Translations under genes and position numbers: made by a program
Part shown: positions 4,724-5,981 of the stretch, piece after piece
Numbering within the stretch: position 1 is the stretch's first letter
Layout of the letters: each line of letters starts with the position of its first letter
Notes under the pieces: model-generated
Seen by the model: the letters and a program-made list of their open reading frames with translations, nothing else
The model's database searches: none
Told to the model about the DNA's origin: nothing
Origin: Veillonella sp.
Lineage (GTDB): Bacteria; Bacillota_C; Negativicutes; Veillonellales; Veillonellaceae
Length of the DNA: 5,981 nucleotides
Direction: 5' to 3'
NCBI GenBank assembly: GCA_018367495.1
Contig: JAGZGB010000089.1
Span: 1-5,981 of the forward strand

Positions 4724-5959
4724 TTATAGTAAGTTTGCTTCGAAGTCTTCTAGGATAGCCGCCACTGTTTCTGGTGCATTACGGTTATGTTCTACGATGC
4801 ATTGCGCGAAGCTTTCATACATTGGTTTACGCGTTGCTTCTAGTTCGCGTAAACGTTCGAGGCCACCACTAGAGAGAACACGACCGGTAGTAGATAAGTT
4901 TTCTATCGGTTGTGTTAATTGGTAGATGCGACCGTTTTGGCGTAGGTGTGCATAGTTCTTAGGCACTGTGACACAGCCGCCACCAGTGGAGATTACAAGA
5001 CCTGTTTGCGTGCCGAGTTTTGCAATCATTTCCGCTTCTTTTTCGCGAAAGACAGGTTCCCCTTGTTCTGTAATATAGGTAGAAATATCACCAATTTCTT
5101 TTTCCAACTCTTGATCAACATCTACGCAAGTACGGCCCATTTCTTCACCGAGCGCTTTGCCGACTGTAGTTTTTCCTACGCCAGGCATGCCGATGAGGAT
5201 AATGTTTTCCTTTTCACGGCGCATATCGCGTAAGATTTGCTCAACTTCCTTTGTGCCAAAGCTTTCACCTTGGAAATGGTTTGCCGCCTCAACGCCTTGA
5301 GCTACGAGGAATGGCAAGCCATCACAATGAGGAATTTCCATCATTTCTGCTTGTAACAGTAAAATCGTACGGCGTGGATTGTAGATGAGATCTACAACGC
5401 CTTCCAATTTGGAGAATTGCGTAATATCGATGAGGTTAGCTGGATTATGAGGATACATACCGATAGGTGTACAGTTAATAATAATCTGTGCCGTTTCGTA
5501 GTAATTAGGCGCATCACTATAGAATGGTGCCGTCTTACGAGATAGGTGAACGATGTTCTTAGCCCCTAAGTCTTCAAGAGCTACGTGAACAGTAGCGGAG
5601 GAAGCGCCATCGCCAAGGATAATACATTCCTTGCCAGATACATCGATACCAGCATGTTGTAGGGTAAATACAAAACCATCGTAGTCTGTATTATAGCCAT
5701 GCCATTTACCATCTTTGCGTACCATTGTGTTCACACAACCAATGCGTTCAGCACGAGGGTCTACTACATCACAAGCTTCAAGGGCATTTACCTTGTAAGG
5801 GATCGTGATATTGATACCTTGTAGTTCTGGATCAGCGAAGAACTCTTGTAATTGGCTCGGTTCGCGTTCAAATAATTCGTAGTTTGTATTCCCTAGTGCA
5901 CTGTGAATGCGAGGGGAGAAGCTATGGCCTAACGTACGGCCAAGTAAACCAAATTTCAT
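4724..5959 (-). CDS. aroE: Bifunctional shikimate dehydrogenase / shikimate kinase (AroE-AroK fusion)
   Basis: One 411-residue protein carries two successive shikimate-pathway enzymes. Residues 1-247 are AroE, which reduces 3-dehydroshikimate with NADPH: shikimate site HSFSP (12-16), catalytic K56 in NITIPYK and D92 in GYNTD, CVNT (75-78), nucleotide loop GDGASS (116-121), SRK (140-142), NCTPIGM (162-168) and GLPFLVAQ (214-221). Residues 251-411 are AroK, which phosphorylates shikimate: P-loop GMPGVGKTT (257-265), DVD (280-282), FR at 304-305, STGGG (324-328), lid R360 and R377 in ATRKPMY. Every key catalytic residue I looked for is present, so both domains should be active. The AroE part is compact (typical about 270-285), with the segment between SRK and NCTP about 20 residues shorter than usual. 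The linker is only a few residues. No stop or frameshift separates the domains. The ATG at 5957-5959 has AGGAGGT close upstream. Clostridial proteins of similar layout are known to me. Confidence 0.95.
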   Translation of the reverse strand: MKFGLLGRTLGHSFSPRIHSALGNTNYELFEREPSQLQEFFADPELQGINITIPYKVNALEACDVVDPRAERIGCVNTMVRKDGKWHGYNTDYDGFVFTLQHAGIDVSGKECIILGDGASSATVHVALEDLGAKNIVHLSRKTAPFYSDAPNYYETAQIIINCTPIGMYPHNPANLIDITQFSKLEGVVDLIYNPRRTILLLQAEMMEIPHCDGLPFLVAQGVEAANHFQGESFGTKEVEQILRDMRREKENIILIGMPGVGKTTVGKALGEEMGRTCVDVDQELEKEIGDISTYITEQGEPVFREKEAEMIAKLGTQTGLVISTGGGCVTVPKNYAHLRQNGRIYQLTQPIENLSTTGRVLSSGGLERLRELEATRKPMYESFAQCIVEHNRNAPETVAAILEDFEANLL

Positions 5960-5961
5960 AG

Positions 5962-5974
5962 GACCTCCTAGGTC
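5962..5974 (-). promoter_or_regulatory. Ribosome binding site of aroE-aroK inside a small inverted repeat
   Basis: On the minus strand the leader contains AGGAGGT (5963-5969), three bases before the ATG. The same bases lie in an inverted repeat, GACCT at 5970-5974 pairing with AGGTC at 5962-5966 around a 3-nt loop, so part of the ribosome site could be paired in the mRNA. The promoter lies outside the window. Confidence 0.6.
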
Positions 5975-5981
5975 AATATAC

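Noticed and set aside
4946..5233. + strand open frame (95 codons) opposite the AroK domain
   Set aside because: Antisense to the P-loop and GGG regions of shikimate kinase; Phe- and Cys-rich shadow translation.
1..5981. Mobile element, CRISPR array, toxin-antitoxin pair or phage defence genes
   Set aside because: I saw no repeat-spacer pattern, transposase, integrase or paired small genes. The identifiable genes are metabolic, transport and regulatory genes typical of a chromosomal core.

Overview
The window looks like ordinary chromosome from a low-GC, Gram-positive-related anaerobe. The protein sequences, the strong AGGAGG-type ribosome sites and the simple A/T-flanked terminators suggest a Negativicute close to Veillonella. 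That placement rests on recalled family resemblance, not on a search. I see no rRNA, tRNA, insertion sequence, integrase, CRISPR array or phage gene.

Layout: (1) 1-83, the last 26 codons of an unidentified + strand gene. (2) 84-313, a convergent intergenic region with a perfect bidirectional terminator. (3) 314-1681, minus strand, an AzgA-type (NCS2) purine permease whose predicted substrate pocket carries two substitutions. (4) 1682-1828, a divergent promoter region. (5) 1829-2248, an Rrf2/IscR-like regulator with three C-terminal cysteines that could hold an Fe-S cluster. (6) 2249-2341, a short gap with a possible 15-codon leader ORF and two hairpins. (7) 2342-3574, an MdtG-like DHA1 efflux transporter. 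(8) 3575-3893, a strong terminator followed by a regulatory stretch ending in a palindrome set between the -35 and -10 of the predicted aroD promoter. (9) 3894-4688, type I 3-dehydroquinate dehydratase (aroD). (10) 4687-4716, a bidirectional terminator. (11) 4724-5959, minus strand, one protein fusing a compact shikimate dehydrogenase (AroE) to shikimate kinase (AroK).

The two genes at the right supply three consecutive shikimate-pathway steps: dehydroquinate to dehydroshikimate (AroD), then to shikimate (AroE domain), then to shikimate 3-phosphate (AroK domain). They are convergent, so they are transcribed separately. On the left, a purine permease diverges from a redox-type regulator that is followed, in the same direction, by a drug/proton antiporter. 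Regulation of the transporter by the Rrf2 protein is plausible from position only.

I found no clear undescribed multi-gene system. The points most worth a second look are the altered purine-permease pocket, the palindrome in the aroD promoter, and the leader ORF with competing hairpins ahead of the efflux gene.
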